64,000 nucleotides of DNA from Neobacillus pocheonensis (GCA_023702235.1 JAMQCR010000002.1:372001-436000); one strand, 5' to 3'. Positions 46,533-56,238 are shown, counted from the first letter of the stretch. The notes: generated from the sequence alone by a model not told the origin. Translations and numbers: made by a program.

Positions 46533-46566
46533 TCATCACTAACTTATGAAAAGTGATGTTTTTTTA
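46533..46566 (+). terminator. Intrinsic terminator
   Basis: CATCACT / AGTGATG stem followed by seven T, 10 bp past the broken membrane-protein gene. Confidence 0.8.
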
Positions 46567-46919
46567 TTTGAGTTTATTATATACCTTATTCAACCTACTT
46601 CTTTAGTACAATAAAAGCGGGGACGCCGCAGCCCAATATCCATATAACTCTTGCACCCATTTGTTTAAGTGTAATTCTTTCTTTAAATTAATTTTAACGT
46701 AAAGTAAAATTATTCATGGAAAAATCGCAAGTGAAAAATCGGCTAATTATTCTAAATTAAACTTTACATTCAATCTTAAAACTGGTCATCTTTTTATAAA
46801 TCAGAAACTCATATCTCTTGGTGAATTGGTAAATAATATATCCAAGAGGTGACAGGAAGGAAAAGGATAAATTATAACTCACATATTCCGAAATAGGAAC
46901 TTTGTGGGGAGAGTATGTA
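46567..46919. other. Intergenic region without visible gene
   Basis: About 350 bp, AT-rich. No start sites or hairpins of note between the terminator at 46566 and the transposase remains. Confidence 0.45.
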
Positions 46920-47440
46920 AATGGAACAGCCGTTGATATTGTAAATAGATATATGATTTCTAATCTGTCTCAATCTTTACCTTGTAAACCTTCTGGCAAA
47001 GGGAATCCTTGGATAACGGACAGGTATCACATTCTTTTGGTCTTACGTATTTCAGAGAGCTATATTTCTCGTCGTAGCTTTCGTATCAATAAAAATGTAC
47101 TCTTACGCAGGTTGGGGCAAAGTGCTCATCAAACCCAATTATTTCTCCTTCGTTGCGCTTACCATAAGCAATGATTCCATATATGCTTTCATATTAAGAT
47201 CTGTTGATAAATCGGCACATAATCATAGCCAGTGTCTATAAGACCGTAACTGATTGGTAACGAAGAAAGCCTTTCCTGAATCCCTTTAAGGAGTGGAATA
47301 GCTGCTGTTCCAACCGCTAAATGTGCCTTTAAGCCGAACCAAAAGGTATTCTTACCTACACTATTTTTCTTAATGCCCCAATTAAAAAGGGGCATCCTCC
47401 TAATTTCACAAAAGTGCGCAAAGTTAGTAGATGCCCCCAA
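46920..47440 (-). pseudogene. Remnant of a DDE transposase
   Basis: Minus strand, read across frames: TFWFGLKAHLAVGT, IPLLKGIQERLSSLPISYGL, IDTGYDYVPIYQQ, then (46920-47180) AYGKRNEGEIIGFDEHFAPT, LKYVRPKECDTCPLSKDSLC and KVYKVKIETD. This is the catalytic core and Cys-containing C-terminal part of an IS4/IS1182-like transposase with several stops, one small deletion and no ends recognised. It is old and inactive. Confidence 0.7.
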
Positions 47441-47460
47441 ATAAAAGTAACGAATAATAA

Positions 47461-48938
47461 TTATCTATGAATGGAATCTAATTGATAAATAGTTAAAGAT
47501 ACTAATTTCACATTCCCATTTTTTGTATACAACTCTACCCCTTGGCTTGCAGGATCTGGGAAGATTTGATCGGTAATCACCAATTCTCCATCATTCCCAA
47601 AAATTTCAACTGAAGACCAGTCCACAAAAATTCTCAATTTCACTCGATTATTCTTAGGAGACAACGGTGAACCATGTATACAAGGAAAATACTTATTAAA
47701 ATCAGTCAAGCCAGATTTATTACGATTAACATATAATGATTCCTCAGCAGCATCATAGCCGATAATGGTTTCCTCAGTATTTGATTTTCGAATTTTAAAG
47801 CCAAATTCTGTTGCTGAATCAAGTTCAAATTCCGCAATAATTTCTAGCTTATCACCTGAAACATCCAGCAATATATTTTCATCCTGTTCAAGCACAAGTT
47901 CATTCCATGCGCGTTTTTCCAGTCTCATTTTTTCAAGCTCAGTCACTGGAGTTTGAATGAGCTTTACCCCATCAGAACCTTCGACTAATGTTAATTCACG
48001 AGGAAGTGTCATAGCACTTCTCCAAATATCGGTTGGTGTGTCATTTGCATATTTCCAATTACTCATCCAACCAAGAAAAAGACGCCGTCCATCCTCATAC
48101 GGAATATCTGACCAGGTCACACCCGCATAGTTATCTCTTCCATGGTCCAACCAAAAGACTGTATCGTCCGAAAAATCATTCGTAAACGTTAAACCATCAA
48201 AATCACCAATGAAATACTGCGTCCTTGAGCCCTCTTCATAGGCTGATTCATTCCCAATACTAACAATCATGACCCATTTATTATTGCCATTATTTCCGTC
48301 AACTGGCAATTTAAACAAATCGGGACATTCCCAGACACCAGCATGAGAACCAGCATCAATACCAAATTCACTTGCAAACGACCAAGTTTTTAGTTCTGGG
48401 GAAGTATAAATTCTGACATGATTACCAGCTGCAAGAATCATAACCCACTTATTCGTTTCCTTATGCCAAAACACCTTTGGATCGCGGAAATCTATAATAG
48501 TTTCTTCCACTAATACTGGATTTCCTTCGTACTTAGTCCAAGTTCGTCCATTATCCGTACTATAAGCTAGGCTTTGCCGCTGTCGAGGCCGATCTGAATC
48601 TGGATAATTGTCAGCATGAGTAAAAATCGCAACAAGACCAGAGCCGCCATTAAAAAATCCTGTAGAATCATTCCAATCTACAACAGCACTTCCAGAAAAA
48701 ATAGCTCCATGCTCATCCGGTGCCAGAGCGATAGGGTGGTGGTCCCAATGAATTAAATCTTTACTTACAGCATGCCCCAGTGCATTGGTCCCCATGTCGT
48801 ACCAAAAGGATGATACTGATAAAATAGATGGTATTCACCTGCATAATAAACCATTCCATTTGGATCATTCATCCAATTCTCTTTGGGTGAAAAATGAAAC
48901 TGCGGACGAAACTTTTCGATAACATTTATTTTATTCAT
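47461..48938 (-). CDS. sacA: GH32 sucrose-6-phosphate hydrolase / beta-fructosidase (one frameshift)
   Basis: About 492 residues, no signal peptide, so cytosolic. The GH32 nucleophile block FHFSPKENWMNDPNG, the FRDPKV Asp motif and the WECPDLF acid-base Glu are all present, followed by the C-terminal beta-sandwich. The frame breaks near 48776; one more G gives GPMHWGHAVSKDLIHWDHHP. The start ATG overlaps the fructokinase stop (ATGA). Since the sugar enters by an ABC importer and is not phosphorylated, free sucrose or short fructans are more likely substrates than sucrose-6-phosphate. Last gene of the operon. Confidence 0.9.
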
Positions 48939-49927
48939 TGAGACAAAATCCCCTTTTTAATACAATTTGTCTTATTAAACAATGCAAGAATTTCATCAAT
49001 CGATGGCATCGCAGGAATAGCGCCTTTTTTAGTTGTTGCAAGGGCTCCAACCGCATTAGCAAAAGACACCATTTTGTCGACTTCGTTCAATGACAAATCA
49101 GAAAGCAGATAATCTTTTTCGATAATTTGATATATAATACCCGCTAAAAAGGCATCTCCCGCACCGGTGGTATCGATTGCATCGACATCATAGCCACTGC
49201 ATTTCCCAACAACATGACCTAACCGATAAAAACAACCATCCGAGCCTAACGTAACTAAGATTAGTTTTATATGAAATTGTACATATATATATTTGGAACC
49301 CTTCTTAAGATCTTTCGTTCCCGTAATAAACTCTAGTTCTTCCTCAGATATTTTTAAAACATCAGCAAATTTCAGACCAACTTCAATCATGCTTCTTGCG
49401 TGATTCAAATCATCCCAAAGATTTACTCGTAAATTAGGGTCATATGAGATTAGTAGACCATTTTCTTTGGCGTATGCTACGGCTTTTAACGTTGCAGATG
49501 CAGACGGTTCATGCGTCAGCGAAATCGATCCAAAATGGAAAATGCGAGAATTGTTTATAATCTCTAAATCTACTTCTTGTTCCTGTAACATCATATCTGC
49601 CCCCGGATTACGATAAAAACTGAAGGAGCGGTCTCCTTTATCATCCAAATGAACAAAAGCTAAAGTCGTATTTGTGTCATTAGAGAAAACTACACCCTTC
49701 GTGTCGATGCTATTTTTCTGTAATACCGAATTCAAATAATGACCGAACTGATCGTTACCGACTTTACCGATAAAAGCTGTTTTCTTACCTAGCTTGGCTA
49801 ACGCTGAAAGAACGTTTGCAGGAGCTCCTCCTGGATTCCTTTCAAATCGAACTTCCCCATTTTCAGATTTTCCTGCTGGTGTGAAATCGATCAATACTTC
49901 ACCCAGAGCTACAACATCATGCATAAT
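48935..49927 (-). CDS. PfkB-family fructokinase
   Basis: Intact protein of 330 residues. It starts VVALGEVLIDFTP, has NPGGAPANVLSALAKLGKK for sugar binding and the ATP/catalytic signature DTTGAGDAFLAGIIY. Fructokinase phosphorylates the fructose released by the GH32 enzyme for glycolysis. ATG 49927 has GGTGAGG upstream; a GTG three codons earlier would overlap that site. Its stop overlaps the sacA start, so the two are coupled, while a hairpin terminator upstream separates it from the ABC genes and should lower its expression. Confidence 0.9.
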   Translation of the reverse strand: MMHDVVALGEVLIDFTPAGKSENGEVRFERNPGGAPANVLSALAKLGKKTAFIGKVGNDQFGHYLNSVLQKNSIDTKGVVFSNDTNTTLAFVHLDDKGDRSFSFYRNPGADMMLQEQEVDLEIINNSRIFHFGSISLTHEPSASATLKAVAYAKENGLLISYDPNLRVNLWDDLNHARSMIEVGLKFADVLKISEEELEFITGTKDLKKGSKYIYVQFHIKLILVTLGSDGCFYRLGHVVGKCSGYDVDAIDTTGAGDAFLAGIIYQIIEKDYLLSDLSLNEVDKMVSFANAVGALATTKKGAIPAMPSIDEILALFNKTNCIKKGILSQ

Positions 49928-49977
49928 CTTCCTCACCTAACCATTTCGCAGGTCTAAAACCTGTTTTTTCAATTTCG

Positions 49978-50022
49978 AAAAACAAGCCGAGCAGAAGCCA
50001 TATTCTGTTCGGTCTTGTTAAG
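49978..50022 (-). terminator. Intercistronic terminator inside the sugar operon
   Basis: On the minus strand AACAAG-CCGA-CAGA pairs with TCTG-TCGG-TTGTT around a short loop, followed by TTTTTCG. It lies between the binding-protein gene and the fructokinase gene, so it probably lets more binding protein than enzyme be made. Confidence 0.7.
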
Positions 50023-50050
50023 TAGTTTTTTACACAATTATTTCAACAGC

Positions 50051-51685
50051 TTATTTACCTGAGTTATACTTATCATAAGCTTGTTGTTTGATCGTAAGGA
50101 TTTTTGAAAGACCATCTTTGTCCAATGTTTTTACGTAATCATCCCATTGTGATTCAATGCCGCCTTTTAAGATCCATTCTGCTTTCATTCTTTCTACATA
50201 TGGTTTAACTACAGTCTCAAGTTGTGTTAATTGGTCTTGACTATCCTTATCTAGGAAAATAGGTGGATAATTATTAGTCGCTTTCATAGCAGGGACATAT
50301 GTTTTATGCAAAATATCAAGTCTCCATGCTGCATCATCCGGTTTTGTTGTTACTGTTCCATAGTATTCATTCAATACAGCCAAAGGACCATCTACATTTG
50401 TTTTCTGTCTTAATTCCACAGGTGCTGTACCGTTTAGCGGCAAATGCTTTAATGTCCCAGCGCTTGTAAGTTCGAAAATATTTTGTTGCGTTTTGTCTCC
50501 ATACGTACCCCAGTTATTTTGTACAGATTGAATCGGTTCATAGACTTTATCAATCCACTTAGCTGTTAAATCAAGATTCTGGTTGGAACTTGTAATGACC
50601 ATTCTGCCTCGGTCAAAGCCATAACCATTTGTTCTAGGCACATTAACTGTTCCATCTGGGCCTTTTAATGGAGGCAGTGGAACGTAGTCTTCATTATTTC
50701 CGCTAATATTGGCTCTGTCCCAAGTAAAGTATAATCCATAGCGGTAATTCTTTCCTTTTGCAACATAGGTATTCCAATCTTGCGTAAAGGCTTCTTTATC
50801 AATTAAGCCTTCTGTCTGAAGTTTGTGAAGCCATTCGATACCCTTTTCATATCCTGGTTGGTTAGCTGTGTAGACCACTTTTTGATTTTCAGTCACCATA
50901 TAGTGGTCATCGTTATCTCCCATTCCAAAAGCTCCTAAAAGCATGGCTGGATCTTCACCGCCATGGTTAATCATGAAGGACATTGGAATAGTATTGTTAC
51001 CTGCTGGCGCTTTTTCTTTAAAAGCAAGAAGCACTTTTTCCAACTCATCTGTTGTAGTTGGCATTTTCAAGCCTAACTCATCGAGCCACTTCTTATTGAT
51101 CCAAGGAATGTCATCTAGCGCTTGAATTGCTTCTTTTCCTGTTCCAAGTTCCTCAATCCACGGGAAGGAATAAATATGTCCATCCGAAGCTGTGATTAAC
51201 TTTTTATATTGTGGATGAGAATCAAGGATTTTTTTCAGATTTGGCATATCTTTATCGATTAAATTCTCTACAGGAACAATAACTCCTTGTTTCGCGTACC
51301 TCAAAATATCATTATCACTTAAACCAGCATTAAAAATTGCATCTGGGAGATCCCCGCTGGCAAGCTCTAAATTCCGTTTATCTGGAAATTGATCCCATGT
51401 ATAATTGGTCCAGTCAATATGAATATTGGTATCCTTTTCAAACCTTTGCCAGATTAATTTACCATTTGGGTCTTTTGGCGCTAATGGCGAGCTTTGCGTA
51501 AGGAATTTTAAGGTTTCCTTCTTCTTTAATGGCAATTGTACATTTTTAAGACCATAACTTGGTGATGAATTCTGCCCTTTTGCATTACTTGCTGAACTCG
51601 AAGTTGAATTAGAACATCCTGCAACCAGTAAACTTGCAGCAAAAGCTGTAGTTGCTAAATAACTGATTTTTTTCTTCTTTTTCAT
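50051..51685 (-). CDS. ABC transporter sug-binding lipoprotein (LipO/YtcQ type)
   Basis: Intact protein of 544 residues, typical of the large CUT1 binding proteins that pair with LplB/YtcP permeases. A lipoprotein signal ends LLVAGC at residue 23. The mature part has FLTQSSPLAPKDPNGKLIWQ, DLPDAIFNAGLSDNDILRYA and YGLYFTWDRANISG. It captures the sugar outside the membrane. The ligand is inferred from the GH32 and fructokinase genes downstream: sucrose or fructo-oligosaccharide. RBS AGGGGTG precedes ATG 51685. Confidence 0.9.
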   Translation of the reverse strand: MKKKKKISYLATTAFAASLLVAGCSNSTSSSASNAKGQNSSPSYGLKNVQLPLKKKETLKFLTQSSPLAPKDPNGKLIWQRFEKDTNIHIDWTNYTWDQFPDKRNLELASGDLPDAIFNAGLSDNDILRYAKQGVIVPVENLIDKDMPNLKKILDSHPQYKKLITASDGHIYSFPWIEELGTGKEAIQALDDIPWINKKWLDELGLKMPTTTDELEKVLLAFKEKAPAGNNTIPMSFMINHGGEDPAMLLGAFGMGDNDDHYMVTENQKVVYTANQPGYEKGIEWLHKLQTEGLIDKEAFTQDWNTYVAKGKNYRYGLYFTWDRANISGNNEDYVPLPPLKGPDGTVNVPRTNGYGFDRGRMVITSSNQNLDLTAKWIDKVYEPIQSVQNNWGTYGDKTQQNIFELTSAGTLKHLPLNGTAPVELRQKTNVDGPLAVLNEYYGTVTTKPDDAAWRLDILHKTYVPAMKATNNYPPIFLDKDSQDQLTQLETVVKPYVERMKAEWILKGGIESQWDDYVKTLDKDGLSKILTIKQQAYDKYNSGK

Positions 51686-51727
51686 TATTAAATCACCCCT
51701 AAAAATAGTTTTTTTTAACTCTATTTT

Positions 51728-52611
51728 TTATCCTTTAATAGAACCTACCATGACTCCTTTTTCAAAGTACTTTTGGAAGAAAGGATAGATTATAATTAAT
51801 GGCAAACTTGAAATAACAATACAAGCATATTTGACCATTTCAGCGATTTGTTGCAGTTGCGCAGTATTCTGTGCATCTTGGACCATTCCGGGTCTAGGCT
51901 GCATTTGCACTAGAATGGACCTTAACACAATCTGTAATGGCTGCAAGTTGTCACTTTTTAGATAGATCATCGCATCAAAATAGGAGTTCCATTGTCCAAC
52001 AAATTGGTATAATACTAAAACGGCAATGATTGGTTTGCTTAACGGCAGTAAGATTCGAAAGAAATATTGCATCTCAGATGTTCCATCGACTACTGCAGCT
52101 TCCCTTAATTCATTGGGTATTCCCTGAAAATAAGCTCTTGCTAAGATAATGTTCCATACATTAACAGCACCAGGTATTAAAATGGCCAAACGGTATCCAA
52201 CATGTGTAAGTTTTTCACTAATAAATAGGTTGGAATTAACCCACCCCCAAAGAACATGGTAATGATGAATATTGTCATAATCACTTTTCTGCCGACAAAA
52301 TCCTTCCGTGATAATGGATAAGCAGCAAGTAAAGTTATCGTAACTGAAATGATCGAAAAAGCAGTTGAATAAAATAATGAATTTCTGAATCCTGTTAGGA
52401 TGGACCCATCTTTAAAAACTCGCAAGTAACCCTGTATTGTCCATTTAGAGGGATTAAAAGTTAATCCACTGTTCAATAATGTATTTGGGTCTGTAACGGA
52501 TGCCATAACGACGTAGATTAGTGGTCCCAAAATAGCTAGAACGATCAAGGTCATGATAATGGCATTTGTAGTTAAAATCGCTTTATCTGTTTTCGTTTGG
52601 TGCTTAAACAT
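51728..52611 (-). CDS. ABC sugar permease, YtcP type (one frameshift)
   Basis: About 294 residues with six membrane helices. The EAA loop for ATPase docking reads ELREAAVVDGTSEMQYFFRI (ABC permease consensus EAA-x3-G). The frame breaks near 52186; one more G gives LDTVWAILIPGAVNVWNI. It pairs with the permease at 52635-53606. No ATPase gene is in the operon, as is usual for this class, which shares a common ATPase such as MsmX. ATG 52611 follows GGGGTG by 6 nt. Confidence 0.88.
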
Positions 52612-52634
52612 GAAACTCACCCCGTTTCTTTGAT

Positions 52635-53606
52635 TTATAGACCTTCTCCTTCATTTAATCGTTTTACGATCTTGTTTACACTTAAAAGTAAAACTACATT
52701 AATAAAAGCGTTAAATAATCCAATTGCCGTTGAATATCCATAATCACCCATTTGTAAACCTATTTTAAAGACATAGGTTGGTAAAATTTCCGAAGTAGGT
52801 ATATTCATAGAGGTTTGCAATAAATAAGCTTTTTCAAAACCTAAGCTCATAATATTACCAGCAGCCAAAATAAATTGAATCACCATAATCGGTTTAATCG
52901 TTGGCAAATCGATATGAATAATTTGCTTTATGATGTTAGCTCCATCTATTCTTGCGGCATCAATGAGGTCTTGGCTGACGTTTGAAAGTGCTGCCAAATA
53001 GACAACAGAGGACCAACCGGCAAATTGCCAAATATCACTGATAATATAAATCGACCTAAAATAACCTGGTTCTGTCATAAAATCTACCGTGTTTCCACCG
53101 AAAAAACTGATGATATGATTAATTGGTCCAATTGGAGATAAGACAATAAAAACGATCCCTACAACAACGACCACGGATATAAAATTGGGAGCATATAATA
53201 TTAGTTGAATGTTTTTCTTTAGTGCAACGCTTTTAATTCTATGGAGCATAAGTGCTAAAATGATGGGTACAGGAAAGCCAAATAACAACCCGTATACACT
53301 TAACTTCAATGTGTTGCCTAATAGATTCATAAAATCTGGGGTACTCATAAACTTTTTAAAATTTTCAATTCCAATCCATGAACTGTTCATGATCCCTTGT
53401 AATGGATTAAAATCCTTGAAGGCGATGATTGCACCATACATTGGTACGTATTTAAAAATGATAATAAGCACTAATGCCGGCAAAACAAAAAGATATAATT
53501 GATAATTATCTTTTATGTACTTTAACTTTTTTGATGTCTTTGTTCCCAATGCTCCTTTTCTTACCTCATCTTGATTACTCTCCAATTTTTGGTACACTTG
53601 CTCCAC
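52635..53606 (-). CDS. ABC sugar permease, LplB type
   Basis: Intact protein of 323 residues. It starts with a basic cytosolic part, then YLFVLPALVLIIIFKYVPMY and YGAIIAFKDFNPLQGI, the hallmarks of LplB/YtePermeases, and an EAA loop DLIDAARIDGANIIKQI. First gene of the transport operon; a LacI-type operator lies 85 bp upstream. GTG 53606 has GGGAGGAACC upstream. With the YtcP-type partner it forms the membrane pore. Confidence 0.9.
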   Translation of the reverse strand: MEQVYQKLESNQDEVRKGALGTKTSKKLKYIKDNYQLYLFVLPALVLIIIFKYVPMYGAIIAFKDFNPLQGIMNSSWIGIENFKKFMSTPDFMNLLGNTLKLSVYGLLFGFPVPIILALMLHRIKSVALKKNIQLILYAPNFISVVVVVGIVFIVLSPIGPINHIISFFGGNTVDFMTEPGYFRSIYIISDIWQFAGWSSVVYLAALSNVSQDLIDAARIDGANIIKQIIHIDLPTIKPIMVIQFILAAGNIMSLGFEKAYLLQTSMNIPTSEILPTYVFKIGLQMGDYGYSTAIGLFNAFINVVLLLSVNKIVKRLNEGEGL

Positions 53607-53689
53607 AATGGTTCCTCCCTTTTAAAGCAAATTTCATTAGTATTTCCCTCACTTTGAATATTGTCATCCTTTTTATAAGTAGTACTTAA

Positions 53690-53706
53690 ATTGAAACGTT
53701 TCCAAT
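53690..53706. promoter_or_regulatory. LacI-family operator, proximal
   Basis: ATTGAAACGTTTCCAAT, a near-perfect palindrome centred on CG, the form of LacI/GalR and catabolite (cre) sites. It lies 85 bp before the LplB start. Confidence 0.75.
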
Positions 53707-53789
53707 TAAAGCTAAAAAAATATGGATTGCTAAGTCGTTCACCTATTCTATACATGACCAAGGATTCCATAATTCTCCTTAACATTCTA

Positions 53790-53806
53790 ATTGAAACGTT
53801 TCCAAT
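53790..53806. promoter_or_regulatory. LacI-family operator, second copy
   Basis: The same 17 bases as at 53690, exactly 100 bp away, about ten helical turns, between the lacI stop and the permease operon. The spacing would allow looping by a tetramer or two dimers. Confidence 0.7.
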
Positions 53807-53829
53807 CAAAGCTAAAAAAATATGAATTG

Positions 53830-54804
53830 TTAAGTCGTTTCACCCAATCTATACTTGACGGGAATTCGGTAAATCTCTTGCTCTAGTGTTTCACCTTCAA
53901 TCTTTCTAAGGAGAAGTTTTACAGACATTCTACCCATTTCTTCTACCGGTTGCCTGATTGTTGACAAAATGGGATGAAACAGTTTATTGTCTTGAATTCC
54001 ATCATAACCGATTACTTTTACATCCTCTGGAGTTCGTATTCCATATTTTTTAGCTCTATCAATATATTTGGCGGCAAGCAGATCAGTATTGGCAAATATG
54101 CCGTCCACATCTCGGTTTTCTTTTATTTTAAAGAAATTCTCAAAATATACATTATCATTATAAACATCACCCTTCTCCTCATAGATGATATATTCAATTC
54201 CTTGACCCTCTGCTTCATCGATAAATCCATTTTTCCGAAGGATAACCTCACTGTAAATAGAACTAGTGATTCCAAGATACGCAGCTTTTTTAACTCCCGA
54301 CTTTATAAGCTCTTGCAAGGCAACACGTCCTCCATTATAGTTATCCGAGGTAACGCATGTGATTTTTTTCCCGAAATGGCGGTCGATACTGATAATGGGA
54401 ATATCTGTGCTCACACCATCTTCGATGTCATTATAAGTGATCCCAATAATGCCTGCTACTTTATTCTGATTGAGCATATCAATATAATAAAGCTCTTTAT
54501 CAGGTCTACCACCACTATTGCAAAGCATCAATTTAAAACCTTCTCGATCAAGTTCATCTTCGATATAATAGGCAAGCTCCGAGAAGAATGGATGCCATAT
54601 ACTTGGAAGCAAAAGTGCAACCATTGTTGACTTTTGCATTTTAAAGTTTCTTGCTACTTCATTAGGAATATAATTTAATTGTTTGATAGCAGCATTCACT
54701 TTCTCCATTGTTTCAGGCGTAACATTTAAATGATTGTTAATGACTCTTGAAACAGTGCCAACTCCCACTCCAGCTAAGTTTGCAACATCTTTTATGCTTG
54801 GCAC
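53830..54804 (-). CDS. LacI/GalR-family transcription regulator
   Basis: Intact protein of 324 residues. The HTH reads SIKDVANLAGVGVGTVSRVI followed by the hinge VARNFKMQKS, then a periplasmic-binding-protein fold (VALLLPSIWHPFFSELAYYI, ISIDRHFGK, VKVIGYDGIQDNKL). GTG 54804 has GGAGGT 7 nt upstream and gives the family-typical start. It sits at the head of the sugar operon on the same strand. Operators in front of both itself and the permease genes indicate autoregulation and repression of the operon without the sugar. Confidence 0.9.
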   Translation of the reverse strand: MPSIKDVANLAGVGVGTVSRVINNHLNVTPETMEKVNAAIKQLNYIPNEVARNFKMQKSTMVALLLPSIWHPFFSELAYYIEDELDREGFKLMLCNSGGRPDKELYYIDMLNQNKVAGIIGITYNDIEDGVSTDIPIISIDRHFGKKITCVTSDNYNGGRVALQELIKSGVKKAAYLGITSSIYSEVILRKNGFIDEAEGQGIEYIIYEEKGDVYNDNVYFENFFKIKENRDVDGIFANTDLLAAKYIDRAKKYGIRTPEDVKVIGYDGIQDNKLFHPILSTIRQPVEEMGRMSVKLLLRKIEGETLEQEIYRIPVKYRLGETT

Positions 54805-54855
54805 TACAACTACCTCCAATAATAAAGCGATTTCATGAACTTATCTTATCATGAC

Positions 54856-54871
54856 TTTGGAAACGTTTCAA
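54856..54871. promoter_or_regulatory. LacI-family operator upstream of the lacI gene
   Basis: TTTGGAAACGTTTCAA shares the GGAAACGTTTC core with the two operators at 53690 and 53790 and lies 52 bp before the lacI start. Autoregulation or CcpA control. Confidence 0.7.
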
Positions 54872-55106
54872 CTGATTTTTTTAAAAATATAAATTAAAAT
54901 ATAATCGTCATGGCAAAGACCCATTTTTTGAAGGAATTAAAGGCTATTCTTATATTTTTGATTTTGGTCACAGAATCGGAATCTGTATGGAATTCCGGAA
55001 AATTAACAAGCTAACCGGCTTCCCCACAAATACGTTAAAACACTTAATATTCTGCTATAATAGAACACAGATAATTGTAGTTAGATTAGACTAGAGGTGA
55101 ATCAAA

Positions 55107-55163
55107 ATGTATTGGACTCCATTATTTGAAAATGATGTACCAGTAGCACTCTTCTGCTCTTAA
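55107..55163 (+). CDS. 18-residue leader peptide of the EamA gene
   Basis: ATG 55107 follows AGAGGTGA by 6 nt, a better site than many full genes have. The peptide is MYWTPLFENDVPVALFCS. It ends inside the hairpin system described for 55116-55226, 71 bp before the exporter start. Size, place and overlap with pairing strands 1 and 2 are those of the leader peptides in erm and cat attenuators, where a stalled ribosome opens the downstream start. A promoter with TATAAT lies near 55055. Confidence 0.65.
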   Translation: MYWTPLFENDVPVALFCS

Positions 55164-55226
55164 TGGAGTGAAGGTGACTACATCTCTCCGTTAGGGGCAT
55201 TTTCTACCTAAATAAAAGACGGAGGG
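55116..55226 (+). promoter_or_regulatory. Translational attenuator of the EamA exporter
   Basis: Four pairing strands: 1 = ACTCCATTA (55116-55124, in the leader gene), 2 = TAATGGAGT (55161-55169), 3 = CTCTCCGT (55184-55191), 4 = ACGGAGGG (55219-55226, the exporter ribosome binding site). 1 pairs with 2 perfectly (9 bp) and 3 pairs with 4 (8 bp, one G-U), hiding the start. Strand 2 can instead pair with 3 (AATGGAG with CTCCGTT, one G-U), which frees strand 4. This is the erm-type switch, driven by ribosome stalling on the leader. Confidence 0.7.
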
Positions 55227-55234
55227 TTTAAAAA

Positions 55235-56110
55235 ATGAAAAACACCATATTAGGTTCTATATATTTAGCTTTAGCTTCCAGTATTTGGGGTGGCATGTAC
55301 GTTGTTGTTAAAATTGTAGTATCGGTCATCCCTCCACTGGAACTTGTGTGGATTCGATTTTTGGTGGCTATTGTCGCGCTTCTCGTTATCGGCTTAATAA
55401 CACGACAAAAATGGCGAATCGATAAACGTCATTTCTTAATAATCATAGCCATTGGAATAATTGGTAATGCAATTTCAATTGTTACACAGGAAACTGGTAC
55501 AATGCTATCCTCAGCACAAATGGGAGCCATTATAACTTCTTCAACACCAGCATTTATGGTTATTTTTGCTCGCTTACTCCTTAAAGAACGGTTGACGTTA
55601 AAAAAGGGACTCTCCGTTTGTTTAGCGACAATTGGGGTTTTTCTCATTGTTGGAGTCGGTCATGTAAATTTGTCCAGCAAACTTGGTGGTATCTCATTGC
55701 TTATTGCTGCTTTGACATGGGCACTCATGTCTGTACTTGTAAAACGTGTGCCAAGTAATTATTCACAAATTGTGGTAACGACGTATTCCATCTTGGTAGC
55801 CCTAATCGTGTTGACCCCTTTTGTTTTGCCACGGTTATACGCAATTAATATCTCACAACTGACTCACCCGACCATTTGGGGAGGAGTCTTGTATTTGGGT
55901 ATTATATCAACCGCATGTGGATTTCTACTTTGGAATCGTGGATTACAAATGCTTAACGCCTCAAGTGGAGGGCTATTTTTCTTCTTTCAACCCGTGGTTG
56001 GTACATTACTCGGATGGCTTATTCTAGGAGAGAACATAGGTGTAACTTTTTGGATAGGCTCCATCCTAATTCTTACTGGTGTTTTATTCGTTATCATTGA
56101 GAAAAAATAG
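55235..56110 (+). CDS. EamA/DMT-family exporter
   Basis: Intact protein of 291 residues with ten membrane helices in two EamA repeats (about 5-140 and 150-288): SSIWGGMYVVVKIVVSVIPP, the ITSSTPAFMVIFARLLLKER helix, then ALTWALMSVLVKRVP and FFFQPVVGTLLGWLILGE. Members of this family export amino acids, metabolites or drugs. Control by a leader-peptide attenuator suggests that the substrate, or a ribosome-acting drug, induces it. RBS ACGGAGGG lies 8 nt before ATG 55235 and is sequestered in the hairpin. Confidence 0.9.
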   Translation: MKNTILGSIYLALASSIWGGMYVVVKIVVSVIPPLELVWIRFLVAIVALLVIGLITRQKWRIDKRHFLIIIAIGIIGNAISIVTQETGTMLSSAQMGAIITSSTPAFMVIFARLLLKERLTLKKGLSVCLATIGVFLIVGVGHVNLSSKLGGISLLIAALTWALMSVLVKRVPSNYSQIVVTTYSILVALIVLTPFVLPRLYAINISQLTHPTIWGGVLYLGIISTACGFLLWNRGLQMLNASSGGLFFFFQPVVGTLLGWLILGENIGVTFWIGSILILTGVLFVIIEKK

Positions 56111-56117
56111 AATTTAT

Positions 56118-56148
56118 AAACCCCTTCAATTTTATCTGAAGGGGTTTT
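56118..56148 (+). terminator. Intrinsic terminator of the EamA gene
   Basis: AAACCCCTTCA pairs with TGAAGGGGTTT, 8 bp after the stop. Confidence 0.88.
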
Positions 56149-56238
56149 GCTTGTGTAACAGCACTCATTTTCATGAAAAAATAAATTCGCCTTTATTCAA
56201 CTCCCTCAGTTTGATACGAATATCTCTCGAATGCTCAC

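Larger units (their letters stand above)
53687..53863. repeat. Direct repeat that duplicates the lacI 3' end and operator
   Basis: Two copies of about 74 bp, 53689-53762 and 53789-53862, about 87% alike by eye. The right copy covers the last codons and stop of the lacI gene plus the operator; the left copy repeats them in the promoter region of the permease operon. It arose by local duplication and doubled the operator. Confidence 0.75.
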
